Shown here piece by piece: positions 8,157 to 16,359 of a stretch of DNA of 64,000 nucleotides. The position numbers and the translations under genes are program-made. Under the pieces are notes generated by a model that saw only the letters and a program-made list of their open reading frames with translations, had not been told where the DNA came from and made no database searches. The number at the start of each line of letters is the position of its first letter. Position 1 is the stretch's first letter. The DNA comes from an uncultured Bacteroidales bacterium. GTDB taxonomy: Bacteria > Bacteroidota > Bacteroidia > Bacteroidales > Paludibacteraceae. The stretch is taken from positions 1 to 64,000 of the forward strand of contig CAKVEC010000001.1 in assembly GCA_934728255.1 (NCBI GenBank), in the 5' to 3' direction.

Positions 8157-10535
8157 ATGGAAACATCAAATGAAGGATGGTCTTACAGCGGTGTGTTTAT
8201 TTGCATATTGTCTATTGTCTTTCTGGTTATCGCAATACTATCTTCTTATATTGATTTCTCGTTCAATATGTTTTGGGTAGTAGGAATAACCCTTGCGATA
8301 TTCCTGTTATTCTATTGTATTACAAAAGGTTATTCTCGCGAAAAATCTATCTTACGGAAGCGTTTAGAGTCTCTATCAGCGGATAAGGAAGATAGTGACG
8401 AAATAAAGATTATCCGGGCTCACATGCAGTATCTTCGCGATAAGAAGAAACCCTCTGCATATTACGATACGACACAGACTGTAACAGAAACGGAAATTAC
8501 AGCATACCAACACTTTTGCGATGCTTTTGCAGGTTGCCTCACTATGTCTGCCATTTGGCAAGTTGAACAACAGAAAACATATACCACTACAAAGAAACCG
8601 TTATCGTGGTGTTTGGCAACCAATCGTTCTTATATTTTGCCCAATCCGACTCCTGCAATTGATACGCTACAGCAAGGTCCTGTTTATTTTTATCCACATT
8701 TTGCACTTCATTACATTACCAATGTAAATTATGAAGTATGGTATTACAACCAAATAGATCTCTCGGTAGAGCATACCATTGGTATGGAAATAGAGGGGCA
8801 AGTGCCATCGGATAGCGAATGTATAGACAGAACGTGGCTGCATACTACCAAAGATGGTTCTCCTGATTTGCGTTATTCTTACAATCCGACGTTATACAAT
8901 CTTAAATACGGAGTGGTTCGTTTAGAGACTCCTATGGGTACACTGGTGTATTATACCAGCCGATACAATGGTCTCGTAGCGTTGGAAACTGCCTTTGAAG
9001 AATTGAAACATCCCAATAAAACCAAGGTCGGGGATACGATTGAACATCCCAACAATGCTTTGACAGGCGACATAGTATCGGAGCCTCATACAATAACACA
9101 CTCCTATTTTGACGACCTCACAGAGGTGGTATGCAATCTATATAATTTTATTTGCAAGCAGGCAGAAAAGGTTATAATGCAGATTATAATTGAGGAGTCC
9201 GATATAGAAATAGATTTCGGCAATGGGGCATTGAAAGATCCGAAAGACATTTTGCTGACGCTCACCTATATAGATCTGATAGGAGGGCATATGCGTATGG
9301 GACATCTGATTGATACTCGAGAATCACAATCATTAGGTATATTATTGTTCCATTATATGCAAACTTGCAATGGTGAGACTTTGCCTTATAAACGTATAGG
9401 TAAGATAGACGATGACCTCTATCAATCTGAAAATGGTATTATCTATAATGATATCATCCAAAATCTTGCCAAGCAACCACAAAAGGATACACTCTTTTTG
9501 ACAGTTCCTATAATGCGGAAATGCCGACAGGACGTTTTTGACGAGTACAAGGTAAAAATGTATCGTTATTTCTCTGTTGCTTCCAAGGGAGATGCTACGG
9601 TGAGCAATGATGAAAGTGCATTTCTGTCCTCTATTATGAGTTTGCCATACGAACAGCCAACACCCCATAGTAATGATGAAACTACGCTTTCCAAAAAACA
9701 AACCGCAGATGTAGTAATGGACATACCGACAATAGATCCAATGTCTGAATTAAAAGAACTCATAGGTTTGGATGTCGTCAAAAAGGAGATAGAGACACTG
9801 ACAAATTTTATAAAAATTCAACAACTACGAACACAAAAAGGACTCAAAACATCCTCTGTATCATATCATTGTGTGTTTACTGGTAATCCGGGAACAGGAA
9901 AAACGACTGTAGCCCGCATTGTGGCTTCTATTTATAAAGATTTTGGTATTCTCAAAAAAGGACATCTTGTAGAAACGGATCGTTCGGGTTTGGTGGCAGA
10001 ATATGTAGGTCAAACTGCCGTGAAAACAAACAAGAAGATAGATGAAGCATTAGACGGAGTCTTATTTATAGATGAGGCATATTCCCTTATTGGCGATGGG
10101 CAAGATTATGGGAAAGAAGCAATAGCAGCACTTCTAAAACGAATGGAAGATGAGCGTGAGCGTCTGGTGGTAATCCTTGCAGGATACTCCGATGAAATGA
10201 AACAATTTATAGACAGCAATCCCGGTTTGCAATCGCGGTTTAACCGATATATCGAATTTCCAGATTATTCGGCAAACGAACTGATGCAAATTTTCGAGTT
10301 CAACATAAAGAAATTTGACTATTCCATAACTCCGGCAGCGAAAAATGCGCTGCAAGATTTTTTCGATCAAGCCGTTGCCTCTAAGGATAAGAATTTCGGA
10401 AATGCTCGTTTTGTCCGCAATATATTTGAAAAAACACTGGAACGCCAAGCCAATCGTCTGGCGGCGATTAGTAATTTGACGACAGACAAATTGTCGACAA
10501 TAGATGTGGAAGACATACCACTCGATAATGAATAG
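8157..10535 (+). CDS. Membrane-anchored AAA+ ATPase (CbbX/SpoVK class) with TerB-like region
   Basis: 792 residues from ATG 8157. Two membrane helices (about 9-33 and 36-57) anchor the protein. A middle region carries KDGSPDLRY and TLVYYTSRYNGL, which I do not recognise with certainty. A helical stretch around 370-530 resembles TerB modules (LTYIDLIGGHMRMGHLIDTRESQSLG; SVASKGDATVSNDESAFL). The C-terminal AAA+ domain has Walker A GNPGTGKT (576-583), Walker B GVLFIDEA (634-641) and a sensor/arginine region LQSRFNRYIEFP, matching CbbX/SpoVK/EccA-type ATPases. It overlaps the K+ channel gene by 8 nt. The three-gene block is visibly A+T-richer than its neighbours. The function is unknown; a channel- or envelope-remodelling ATPase, or a defence/stress role, are all open. 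Confidence 0.85.
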   Translation: METSNEGWSYSGVFICILSIVFLVIAILSSYIDFSFNMFWVVGITLAIFLLFYCITKGYSREKSILRKRLESLSADKEDSDEIKIIRAHMQYLRDKKKPSAYYDTTQTVTETEITAYQHFCDAFAGCLTMSAIWQVEQQKTYTTTKKPLSWCLATNRSYILPNPTPAIDTLQQGPVYFYPHFALHYITNVNYEVWYYNQIDLSVEHTIGMEIEGQVPSDSECIDRTWLHTTKDGSPDLRYSYNPTLYNLKYGVVRLETPMGTLVYYTSRYNGLVALETAFEELKHPNKTKVGDTIEHPNNALTGDIVSEPHTITHSYFDDLTEVVCNLYNFICKQAEKVIMQIIIEESDIEIDFGNGALKDPKDILLTLTYIDLIGGHMRMGHLIDTRESQSLGILLFHYMQTCNGETLPYKRIGKIDDDLYQSENGIIYNDIIQNLAKQPQKDTLFLTVPIMRKCRQDVFDEYKVKMYRYFSVASKGDATVSNDESAFLSSIMSLPYEQPTPHSNDETTLSKKQTADVVMDIPTIDPMSELKELIGLDVVKKEIETLTNFIKIQQLRTQKGLKTSSVSYHCVFTGNPGTGKTTVARIVASIYKDFGILKKGHLVETDRSGLVAEYVGQTAVKTNKKIDEALDGVLFIDEAYSLIGDGQDYGKEAIAALLKRMEDERERLVVILAGYSDEMKQFIDSNPGLQSRFNRYIEFPDYSANELMQIFEFNIKKFDYSITPAAKNALQDFFDQAVASKDKNFGNARFVRNIFEKTLERQANRLAAISNLTTDKLSTIDVEDIPLDNE

Positions 10536-11289
10536 AAAAAGTATATACAATATCATAGAACCTTCGAAGGGCTCTATAATGAGCCGCATATACGATGTGT
10601 TTATGATGATACTGATTGTTTGCAGTATCATTCCCTTAATGTTCCGAAATACAGCGATGTCTGTATTTGAGATATTAGACAAGGTTTCCGTATCGTTCTT
10701 TATAATGGATTATCTTTTGCGCTGGTGTACTGCCGACTATGCCTATCCTCATAAAAAGAAATGGCAAGCGTTTATTTTATATCCGTTTACGGGATTTGCC
10801 ATTATAGATTTGCTCTCGATTATTCCATCGTTTAACTTGATCAGTAGAGCATGGAAAGTGTTGCGTATAGCCCGACTGATCAAAATTTTGCGTGTGTTTA
10901 AGTTTGTGCGTTACTCCAAAAATATACAATTGTTATTCAGAGTGTTGCACAAAGAAAAAAGCATATTATTAGCCGTAATGTGCATTGCCGTGGCGTATAT
11001 CTTTACTACTGCGCTCATTATGTTCAACTGTGAAGATTCCGCAATGTTTGCGGACTATTTTGATGCGCTCTATTGGGCAACAACGACACTTACTACAGTA
11101 GGCTACGGGGATATATGTCCGCAGACAACGATAGGACGTGTGATCAGTATGTTTTCCGCCTTGATGGGGGTTGCCATCATCGCCCTTCCTTCAGGTGTTA
11201 TAACTGCAAGTTATTTAGATGAATTAAAACATAAAAACCAATATGAATCAACTTCAAACAGCAGTCAGCCAACAACTAACCAGGAATGA
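10528..11289 (+). CDS. Voltage-sensor K+ channel (Kv-like, six-TM)
   Basis: 253 residues from ATG 10528. It has the six-helix architecture of voltage-gated cation channels. The S4-like helix carries a basic residue about every third position (WKVLRIARLIKILRVFKFVR, near 108-127). The pore loop is followed by the K+ selectivity filter TTVGYGD (189-195). S6 contains MGVAIIALPSGVI, with the PSG bend. The short C-terminal tail has no RCK or cyclic-nucleotide domain, so regulation is probably by voltage or by partner proteins. It overlaps the upstream AAA+ gene by 8 nt and the downstream TerB-like gene by 47 nt, strongly suggesting coupled translation of all three. Confidence 0.92.
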   Translation: MNRKSIYNIIEPSKGSIMSRIYDVFMMILIVCSIIPLMFRNTAMSVFEILDKVSVSFFIMDYLLRWCTADYAYPHKKKWQAFILYPFTGFAIIDLLSIIPSFNLISRAWKVLRIARLIKILRVFKFVRYSKNIQLLFRVLHKEKSILLAVMCIAVAYIFTTALIMFNCEDSAMFADYFDALYWATTTLTTVGYGDICPQTTIGRVISMFSALMGVAIIALPSGVITASYLDELKHKNQYESTSNSSQPTTNQE

Positions 11290-11701
11290 GTATCATCCGG
11301 TAATAGTCAAGTTACTTCAACTTATTCTGTCGGATAAGATGAATAGTTTGGAACGCGATAAAGTGTTACATTCGTGTGGTATAAGGCGTATCACGGACAT
11401 TAAATCGCACACATTGCCGGTGATCTTAGATTATGCAATAATAAGTTTAGAAGATAACTTCCTCGAAGATGTCGAAATGCACAATATAAAAATGCTCAAA
11501 CTCTTTTTCGGTATTGAGGAAGGGGATTTCTATAAAAACAACCTTCAAAAACGAGTAGAGGAAATCATTACTATTCAACTAAAACGTGTCTATGCCGATG
11601 GTGTGGTAGATACATCGGAAGCATTGCAGATTGGGGAATTGCAGAATTTGTTCGGATTATCTTATGACCAATTTGAAGCCATAGTGCATCAGGTGAAGTA
11701 A
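11243..11701 (+). CDS. Small helical TerB-like protein of the AAA+/K+ channel operon
   Basis: 152 residues from the ATG at 11243, inside the end of the channel gene (47-nt overlap in another frame). The protein has no signal peptide or membrane segment and is predicted all-alpha. The part VYADGVVDTSEALQIGELQNLFGLS resembles the DG-x-ES/E-x-L pattern of TerB (tellurite-resistance B) repeats, which bind divalent metal and act near the membrane. The similarity is weak and I rate the family call as tentative. The gene ends 18 nt before the convergent Usp gene, with no obvious terminator between. Confidence 0.6.
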   Translation: MNQLQTAVSQQLTRNEYHPVIVKLLQLILSDKMNSLERDKVLHSCGIRRITDIKSHTLPVILDYAIISLEDNFLEDVEMHNIKMLKLFFGIEEGDFYKNNLQKRVEEIITIQLKRVYADGVVDTSEALQIGELQNLFGLSYDQFEAIVHQVK

Positions 11702-11718
11702 AGATACATCTGTTTTGT

Positions 11719-12279
11719 TTAATCACATAGTGAAAACAAGTCTTCCCGAGGATTGATAAGCATAACGGGAACGGTGGAGCGGCGGATGGCGTGCCGTTCG
11801 GGAGGGCCAAACAATATATCATCCAATCCGTAATCACGACTGGCAGTGAGCAGGAGCAAATCGGCATCCAATTCGCGCACACGTTCGCTTGCTTCGCGCA
11901 CCAAAGAAAAACTGTCTTTCTTTGCGTCTATCAGTTCGTACGATATATTTTCACCCGTCCGCTCTGCTACACCTCGGATATGCGTAATAATACGGTTGGT
12001 ATTCTGCATAGCCTTGCTTCCGTAGTCGTGCGCTTTGAGCAAAAGGATGTGTGCGCCGGTCTTACGCGCAATGTAGGTACACATCTCTGCTTTATACACC
12101 TCTTCCTCCAACATCGTTACCGGCACCAATATCCGACGCAACGGGTTGATAGTCATTGTATTGGTAATAAATACGTAAGGACGGCGTTCTTCACGGCACC
12201 CGTTGAGGTGTTGCTGAATAGTGCGACCGGAGTTGGGACACTCAATCAAGCAAATATCGTCATTATTATCCCACAGCAT
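11719..12279 (-). CDS. Universal stress protein family (UspA-like)
   Basis: 186 residues. After an N-terminal part of about 45 residues unlike the family, RRILVPVTMLEEEVYKAEMC begins the Usp alpha/beta fold. It contains a central ADLLLLTASRDYG and a C-terminal RRSTVPVMLINP, the usual final strand of Usp proteins. The ATP-binding G-x2-G-x9-G(S/T) motif is not cleanly present (FGPPERHAIRRST), so it may not bind ATP. Usp proteins help survival under starvation or oxidative stress. It is the last gene of a minus-strand group behind mltG (2-nt gap) and the CYTH gene. Confidence 0.75.
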   Translation of the reverse strand: MLWDNNDDICLIECPNSGRTIQQHLNGCREERRPYVFITNTMTINPLRRILVPVTMLEEEVYKAEMCTYIARKTGAHILLLKAHDYGSKAMQNTNRIITHIRGVAERTGENISYELIDAKKDSFSLVREASERVRELDADLLLLTASRDYGLDDILFGPPERHAIRRSTVPVMLINPREDLFSLCD

Positions 12280-12281
12280 AT

Positions 12282-13319
12282 TTATTTGATGTTTCGTTGG
12301 TCTAACTGATGCCGGTACTCTACAGCCGCTGCTGCATGCTGACTATAGTGGGAACTGAATATATGCGTACCCGAAAAATCAGGATTGGCACACATATACA
12401 GATAATCCGTTGCAGGTGCATTGAGCACCACATCCAATGTTTGCGGGGCAGCACAACGGATCGGACCGGGCGGCAACCCCGGATATTTGTAGGTGTTATA
12501 AGGCGAATCAATGGCAAGATGGCGCTTCAGCACACGGCGCAGCGTAAAATCTCCATTGGCATAGATTACCGTCGGACACGACTGCAGCAGCATACCCTTG
12601 TGTACACGGTTCAGATACAGACTTGCCACGATCGGCAGTTCCTCCTTGTTGTGCGTTTCCCCTTCTACTATACTTGCTACTATCGCTACCTCCACAGGCG
12701 ACAACCCTAACGAATCCGCTTTATGGCGGCGTTGCTCGTTCCAGAAACGGTTATACTCTTTGTACATCCGTTCAAAGAGTTGGTCCGGCGAGATTGTCCA
12801 ATAGACTTCGTAGGTGTTCGGGATAAAAAGGCAGATGGAAGTCTCTTTGTTTAACCCGTATTGCGCCATATACTCATCACTCTCTAAGCGGCGCAATATA
12901 TCCACACTATCCAACAACAAGGTAGATGCCAACTTACCAGCCAATTGCTCGCGCGTACGGATATAGTGGTTGAAGGTAAGACGTACAGGCGTTTGCTCAC
13001 CGAGTTGCAGACGGCGGATAAAATAGCGGTCGCCCATTATGGCAGGAAAACGATAATAGCCCGGTTGTGGTTCTGTAAGCCCCATATTCTCGGTGTGCAA
13101 ATCAAAAGCCCACGGCGAACCGATTTCGTAATCGTTTTGTACCAATTTCATCACCGAATCAAGTGTGCTTGCGGGGTAGATATGATACCCGTGCTGCTCA
13201 CCATCCGTACTGCGCAGATTGCTGACATTCAGCCGGTAATACTGCTCCACGCACACTGCTCCCGCTACGACCGCCAGCACAACCAATATAATCAAAATGA
13301 TTTTATAACTTCTCTTCAT
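12282..13319 (-). CDS. mltG: Endolytic murein transglycosylase MltG
   Basis: 345 residues. It has one N-terminal membrane helix (about 5-25), a LysM-like region, then the YceG/MltG catalytic domain with FIPNTYEVYWTISPDQLFERM, VAIVASIVEGETHNKEELPIVASLYLNR (catalytic Glu in SIVEGET) and the C-terminal SPYNTYKYPGLPPGPI plus the NPDFSGTHIFSSHYSQH end. MltG cleaves nascent glycan strands in the inner-membrane periplasmic face and sets glycan length. It lies between the CYTH gene (17-nt gap) and the Usp gene. Confidence 0.94.
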   Translation of the reverse strand: MKRSYKIILIILVVLAVVAGAVCVEQYYRLNVSNLRSTDGEQHGYHIYPASTLDSVMKLVQNDYEIGSPWAFDLHTENMGLTEPQPGYYRFPAIMGDRYFIRRLQLGEQTPVRLTFNHYIRTREQLAGKLASTLLLDSVDILRRLESDEYMAQYGLNKETSICLFIPNTYEVYWTISPDQLFERMYKEYNRFWNEQRRHKADSLGLSPVEVAIVASIVEGETHNKEELPIVASLYLNRVHKGMLLQSCPTVIYANGDFTLRRVLKRHLAIDSPYNTYKYPGLPPGPIRCAAPQTLDVVLNAPATDYLYMCANPDFSGTHIFSSHYSQHAAAAVEYRHQLDQRNIK

Positions 13320-13336
13320 ACTCTAAACTCTAATCC

Positions 13337-13789
13337 TCACATATTTGCATTATAGTATCTCGGATCGCCTGTTACTTCCTCCCCGACAAAATCTGCTTTG
13401 GCATAGGGGTAATCTTCTGTAGGCAACTCCAGTTCGGCAAGCGTCAGTCCTGCCAATCTTCCGTGAAACTCATCAATCTCCCATTTTAGCCCGTTCTCTG
13501 CGGGGACGATATAGCGTGTTTTCTCTATTGCACCAGGTAAACATAGAGTGAGCAACTGACGTGCATCCGCTACATCAATCTCTTTCTCCCACTCAAAACG
13601 CGCGATACCTGTTTTTCCGTTGCCCGATTTGATAGTAAGGAATGCGCGTGCATCGCGTATGCGTATGCGTATAGTACGATCCTTGTCTTTGCACAGGTAG
13701 CCCTGTACAATCTCGTAGCGGATACTCGCTTGTTGGCGATAGGAAGTATTGGTAACAAGAAACTTGCGTTCTATCTCTGTATTTTGCAT
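13337..13789 (-). CDS. CYTH-domain phosphohydrolase (inorganic triphosphatase-like)
   Basis: 150 residues. The N-terminal EIERKFLV is the hallmark ExExK of the CYTH/triphosphate tunnel metalloenzyme family. Alternating basic and acidic strands follow (RTIRIRIRDARAFLTIKSG, WEIDEFHGRLAGLTLAELELP), which line the tunnel and bind metal and triphosphate. Short bacterial members mostly hydrolyse tripolyphosphate. It is the first gene of the CYTH-mltG-usp group, with a strong promoter at 13880-13911. Confidence 0.9.
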   Translation of the reverse strand: MQNTEIERKFLVTNTSYRQQASIRYEIVQGYLCKDKDRTIRIRIRDARAFLTIKSGNGKTGIARFEWEKEIDVADARQLLTLCLPGAIEKTRYIVPAENGLKWEIDEFHGRLAGLTLAELELPTEDYPYAKADFVGEEVTGDPRYYNANM

Positions 13790-13879
13790 AAATCAATCTC
13801 AGAATTTCCAACTGTTATTATCATTATATGTTGTCAATTGGTAGGCGATAGATTTAGGTTCGGCAAGTAAAATCGGCTG

Positions 13880-13911
13880 CAAAGGTACGACAAAAATGCG
13901 AGATATACAAA
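13880..13911 (-). promoter_or_regulatory. Promoter of the CYTH-mltG-usp group
   Basis: Minus strand TTTG (13908-13911) and TACCTTTG (13880-13887), 20 nt apart. It is divergent from the tRNA promoter. Confidence 0.7.
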
Positions 13912-13936
13912 AAAAAGCATAAAACGCCAAACAGAA

Positions 13937-13968
13937 TTTGCACAAGTCAAAAAAAAAGCGTACCTTTG
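13937..13968 (+). promoter_or_regulatory. tRNA-Ser promoter
   Basis: TTTG (13937-13940) and TACCTTTG (13961-13968), 20 nt apart, about 50 nt before the mature tRNA. Confidence 0.7.
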
Positions 13969-14018
13969 CACCCGCTTTTGAAGAAAGAGCGACAATTCAG
14001 ACGAACAACCGTCTAAAC

Positions 14019-14108
14019 GGAGAGATGGGTGAGTGGCTGAAACCAACAGTTTGCTAAACTGTCGTACGGGTAACCGTACCGGGGGTTCGAATCCCCCTTT
14101 CTCCGCCA
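14019..14108 (+). tRNA. tRNA-Ser(GCT)
   Basis: 90 nt with an encoded CCA. The 7-bp acceptor stem is GGAGAGA (14019-14025) with TTTCTCC (14098-14104), followed by discriminator G. The anticodon arm ACAGT-TTGCTAA-ACTGT shows anticodon GCT, reading AGC/AGU. The long variable arm (CGTACGGG-TAA-CCGTACC region) and GGTTCGAATCC T-loop are typical of a class II serine tRNA. Confidence 0.96.
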
Positions 14109-14111
14109 GAG

Positions 14112-14145
14112 AAAGAGAATTGCTAATGCAGTTCTCTTTTTTTTG
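14112..14145 (+). terminator. Intrinsic terminator of tRNA-Ser
   Basis: A hairpin AGAGAATTGC-TAAT-GCAGTTCTCT is followed by a run of eight T. Confidence 0.85.
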
Positions 14146-14239
14146 TTTCCATTCCTATACGCCCCAAAATCATATTAGATATAGTATAATTCTACAAGCA
14201 CATAATGCCCGTTAGCAGCCATAGTAACTCCAAACAACA

Positions 14240-14397
14240 TTTATACACTTTATGCAACACATATAGTGTATAAAGTGTATAAAAGCACCGCATAAAAGGT
14301 AATCTTTTCTACGTCCTTTCTACGTCTTTTCTCCGTAATTGGTATTATGAGGTATAGGAATTGCATAAACTGTATATTCGGGAATAATGTACGTTTG
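14240..14397 (+). repeat. Dispersed element, copy B, with no intact gene behind it
   Basis: It carries palindrome arms TTTATACACTTTAT (14240-14253) and ATAAAGTGTATAAA (14270-14283), three 11-nt units (14305-14337; the last has one substitution) and the conserved tail AATTGGTATTATGAGGTATA. A TACGTTTG box ends at 14397. Downstream there is no convincing gene in the + direction before 14623, so this copy may mark a decayed locus. Confidence 0.75.
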
Positions 14398-14543
14398 CAA
14401 AGAAGGTCCCCCCCCGGCATAGAGATTATCCGGCATAATCCGGCTCCGGACTATCATCTGATTTTGGCGGTTGTCCTGATTAGCAGCCGGTACAATGGTC
14501 ATTTAACGGCTTATTATATGGAGACAATACGGCTTTGGATGGG

Positions 14544-14576
14544 GAAATTAACGAAAAATTGGCGGAATTTAACGGA
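14544..14576 (+). repeat. 11-nt array, TTAACG type (3 units)
   Basis: GAAATTAACGA, AAAATTGGCGG and AATTTAACGGA run in 11-nt register. The same word recurs in spacers at 28279, 29892, 30467 and 57443. Apart from copy B and this array I see nothing in 14146-14623. Confidence 0.55.
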
Positions 14577-14623
14577 GAACTGTTTTTTTAATGGTTTTGC
14601 ATGGGCATTAATGGAGACAAAAA

Positions 14624-15421
14624 TTACAATTTGCTGTTCAGTTCCTGGTAGTATTTGGGAGACACCGGCACCGCCTTGGTATCGGCAAAATCCAATTCGG
14701 CAACAATAACCCCTTCTTTGTCTCTGCGGAGCACTTTCACGCGGTGCGGATTGACAAAATACGACCGCTGGCAACGTACAATACCGTGCTTTTGCAGCCC
14801 CTCCTCGATAGCACGCATTGAATTGCGCAAAGCATACTCTTTCTTTCGCTCTCCCTCTGTGTAGTGGATATGTACATAGTTTTCGTCGGCTTGTATATAC
14901 AGGATAGCATCTGCCGCAATCACCAGTTTAAGCCGCTGTGTACTATCATAAAAACGCATTAGGTTGTCCTCTTGCGCTGTTACCGGTTGTGTGCGTGTAC
15001 AATACATCAGCAGATTGATAATCACATAGGGGTAACTGATGGTAGCCAGCAGGATCAGCATACACTTGCCTGCACACAAGAAATACCCCTGTTCGCCACG
15101 ATACATCAGTGCCATATAAAGTGCCCCGAACAATGCCATCACCACCATTTCCGCCAGGCTCCATAGTATATAGTACACCCACGGCAGGTGCAGATGCTTG
15201 CGGCAGGCGGTCATCGGTATGCGGCTTCCGCATAGTACGGCAATCATAATACACATCAGTATGAGCGTGTTGAAAACTACCATATCACGCCCCATACCCA
15301 AGAAATCCAGCATCCATTCCGATTGATAGAGCAATATAAAACACAAAAAGAATGGCGGTAGAGCCAAGACGTGCAGAAGCAGCGAGGTAAGGCTCAATGT
15401 AGAAGCGGGTATCTGTTTCAT
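14624..15421 (-). CDS. Membrane-bound LytTR-family transcription regulator
   Basis: 265 residues. Four hydrophobic segments span about 1-145 (for example LLLHVLALPPFFLCFILLY and LATISYPYVIINLLMY). The C-terminal LytTR DNA-binding domain (about 160-265) has AADAILYIQADENYVHIHYTEG and RNSMRAIEEGLQKHGIVRCQRSYFVNPHRV, the typical LytTR strands. Such proteins without a receiver domain are thought to sense a membrane signal and bind DNA directly. The region upstream has an AATGGGAC inverted repeat that could be its operator. Confidence 0.88.
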   Translation of the reverse strand: MKQIPASTLSLTSLLLHVLALPPFFLCFILLYQSEWMLDFLGMGRDMVVFNTLILMCIMIAVLCGSRIPMTACRKHLHLPWVYYILWSLAEMVVMALFGALYMALMYRGEQGYFLCAGKCMLILLATISYPYVIINLLMYCTRTQPVTAQEDNLMRFYDSTQRLKLVIAADAILYIQADENYVHIHYTEGERKKEYALRNSMRAIEEGLQKHGIVRCQRSYFVNPHRVKVLRRDKEGVIVAELDFADTKAVPVSPKYYQELNSKL

Positions 15422-15480
15422 AAAATATAATTTGTCTATGTTTTGTCCCTTTTTGGGGTGTATATTTTGTCAATTTTTAT

Positions 15481-15519
15481 AATGGGACGAAAATGGAAAT
15501 GACCTGTTTTTGTCCCATT
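15481..15519. promoter_or_regulatory. Inverted repeat in the LytTR/SGNH divergent spacer
   Basis: AATGGGAC (15481-15488) and GTCCCATT (15512-15519) form an 8-bp inverted repeat 23 nt apart. TTTTGTC words recur several times on both sides (15430-15560). It is a plausible binding region for the LytTR protein; this is inference. Confidence 0.35.
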
Positions 15520-15582
15520 ATTTCCGTTTTAGTCGTCATCTATATATGTTTCGTCAAAAATTATGCCACCTTATCACTATTG

Positions 15583-15614
15583 TTTGCTTGTCCATACAAA
15601 AGCCCGTAATTTTG
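15583..15614 (+). promoter_or_regulatory. Promoter of the SGNH hydrolase gene
   Basis: TTTG (15583-15586) and TAATTTTG (15607-15614), 20 nt apart; the ATG is at 15647. Confidence 0.65.
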
Positions 15615-15646
15615 CAGTCGAAAACAAAAAATAAAACAGCAAGAGT

Positions 15647-16345
15647 ATGAAAACAGTAGTTATATTAGGTGATTCTATATCACGCGGAATTATTTTGAAT
15701 GGAGAACGCTATTCTATATCCGATAAAGGATTTGCGGAGCAGTGTGGCAATGCCCTAAATCTGGATATACAGAATTTTAGCAAGATGGGCTGCACCATTA
15801 CACGTGGCGCACAGATATTGGAGCAGCGCAAAGAGGCTGTTGCAAAAGCCGACGTTACTCTATTGGAATACGGGGGAAACGATTCGGATTTTTTTTGGAA
15901 TGAGATTGCGGAGAATCCACAAGAGAGACACAATCCGAAAACATGCCTGCTACAATTTCATAGCACATATACCCGGATGATACAGCGTGTGCGGGAATTA
16001 GGCAGCCGTCCCGTATTGCTCAGTCTGCCGCTGATGGATGGTAAACGCTTCTTTGATTTTACCACACGCAATATGTCCTCTGTTGAACGTGCGCATATCC
16101 TCGAGTGGCTCGGTGGGCAGTTGGAGCGCATTCGCAACTACCACGATATGTACAATTTGGAAGTATTCCGTATTGCCACCCAGATGAATGTCCCGATATT
16201 AGACATTACATCACCATTTCTTGGCAATCAAGACTATACGCAGTATATCTGCGCAGATGGTATCCATCCCAACGAGGCGGGACATAACTTGATAGCCGCA
16301 CGCATAACTGCATACTACCGCTCGCTGCTTATGCGCAGAGCGTAG
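15647..16345 (+). CDS. SGNH/GDSL-family hydrolase
   Basis: 232 residues. Block I ILGDSIS places the nucleophile at Ser10. Block III is YGGNDSDFFW. Block V ADGIHPNEAGH gives Asp204 and His207. All four catalytic blocks are present, so it is likely an active esterase or lipase-type hydrolase. No signal peptide is apparent, suggesting a cytosolic enzyme. The substrate is not predictable. It is monocistronic, and its end is 14 nt from the convergent stop of the IgGFc-binding gene. Confidence 0.88.
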   Translation: MKTVVILGDSISRGIILNGERYSISDKGFAEQCGNALNLDIQNFSKMGCTITRGAQILEQRKEAVAKADVTLLEYGGNDSDFFWNEIAENPQERHNPKTCLLQFHSTYTRMIQRVRELGSRPVLLSLPLMDGKRFFDFTTRNMSSVERAHILEWLGGQLERIRNYHDMYNLEVFRIATQMNVPILDITSPFLGNQDYTQYICADGIHPNEAGHNLIAARITAYYRSLLMRRA

Positions 16346-16359
16346 ACTGTAGCATCCGG

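Noticed and set aside
14347..14709. Plus-strand frame of 120 codons after dispersed element copy B
   Set aside because: Its translation shows no domain, it begins inside the repeat and ends antisense to the LytTR gene.
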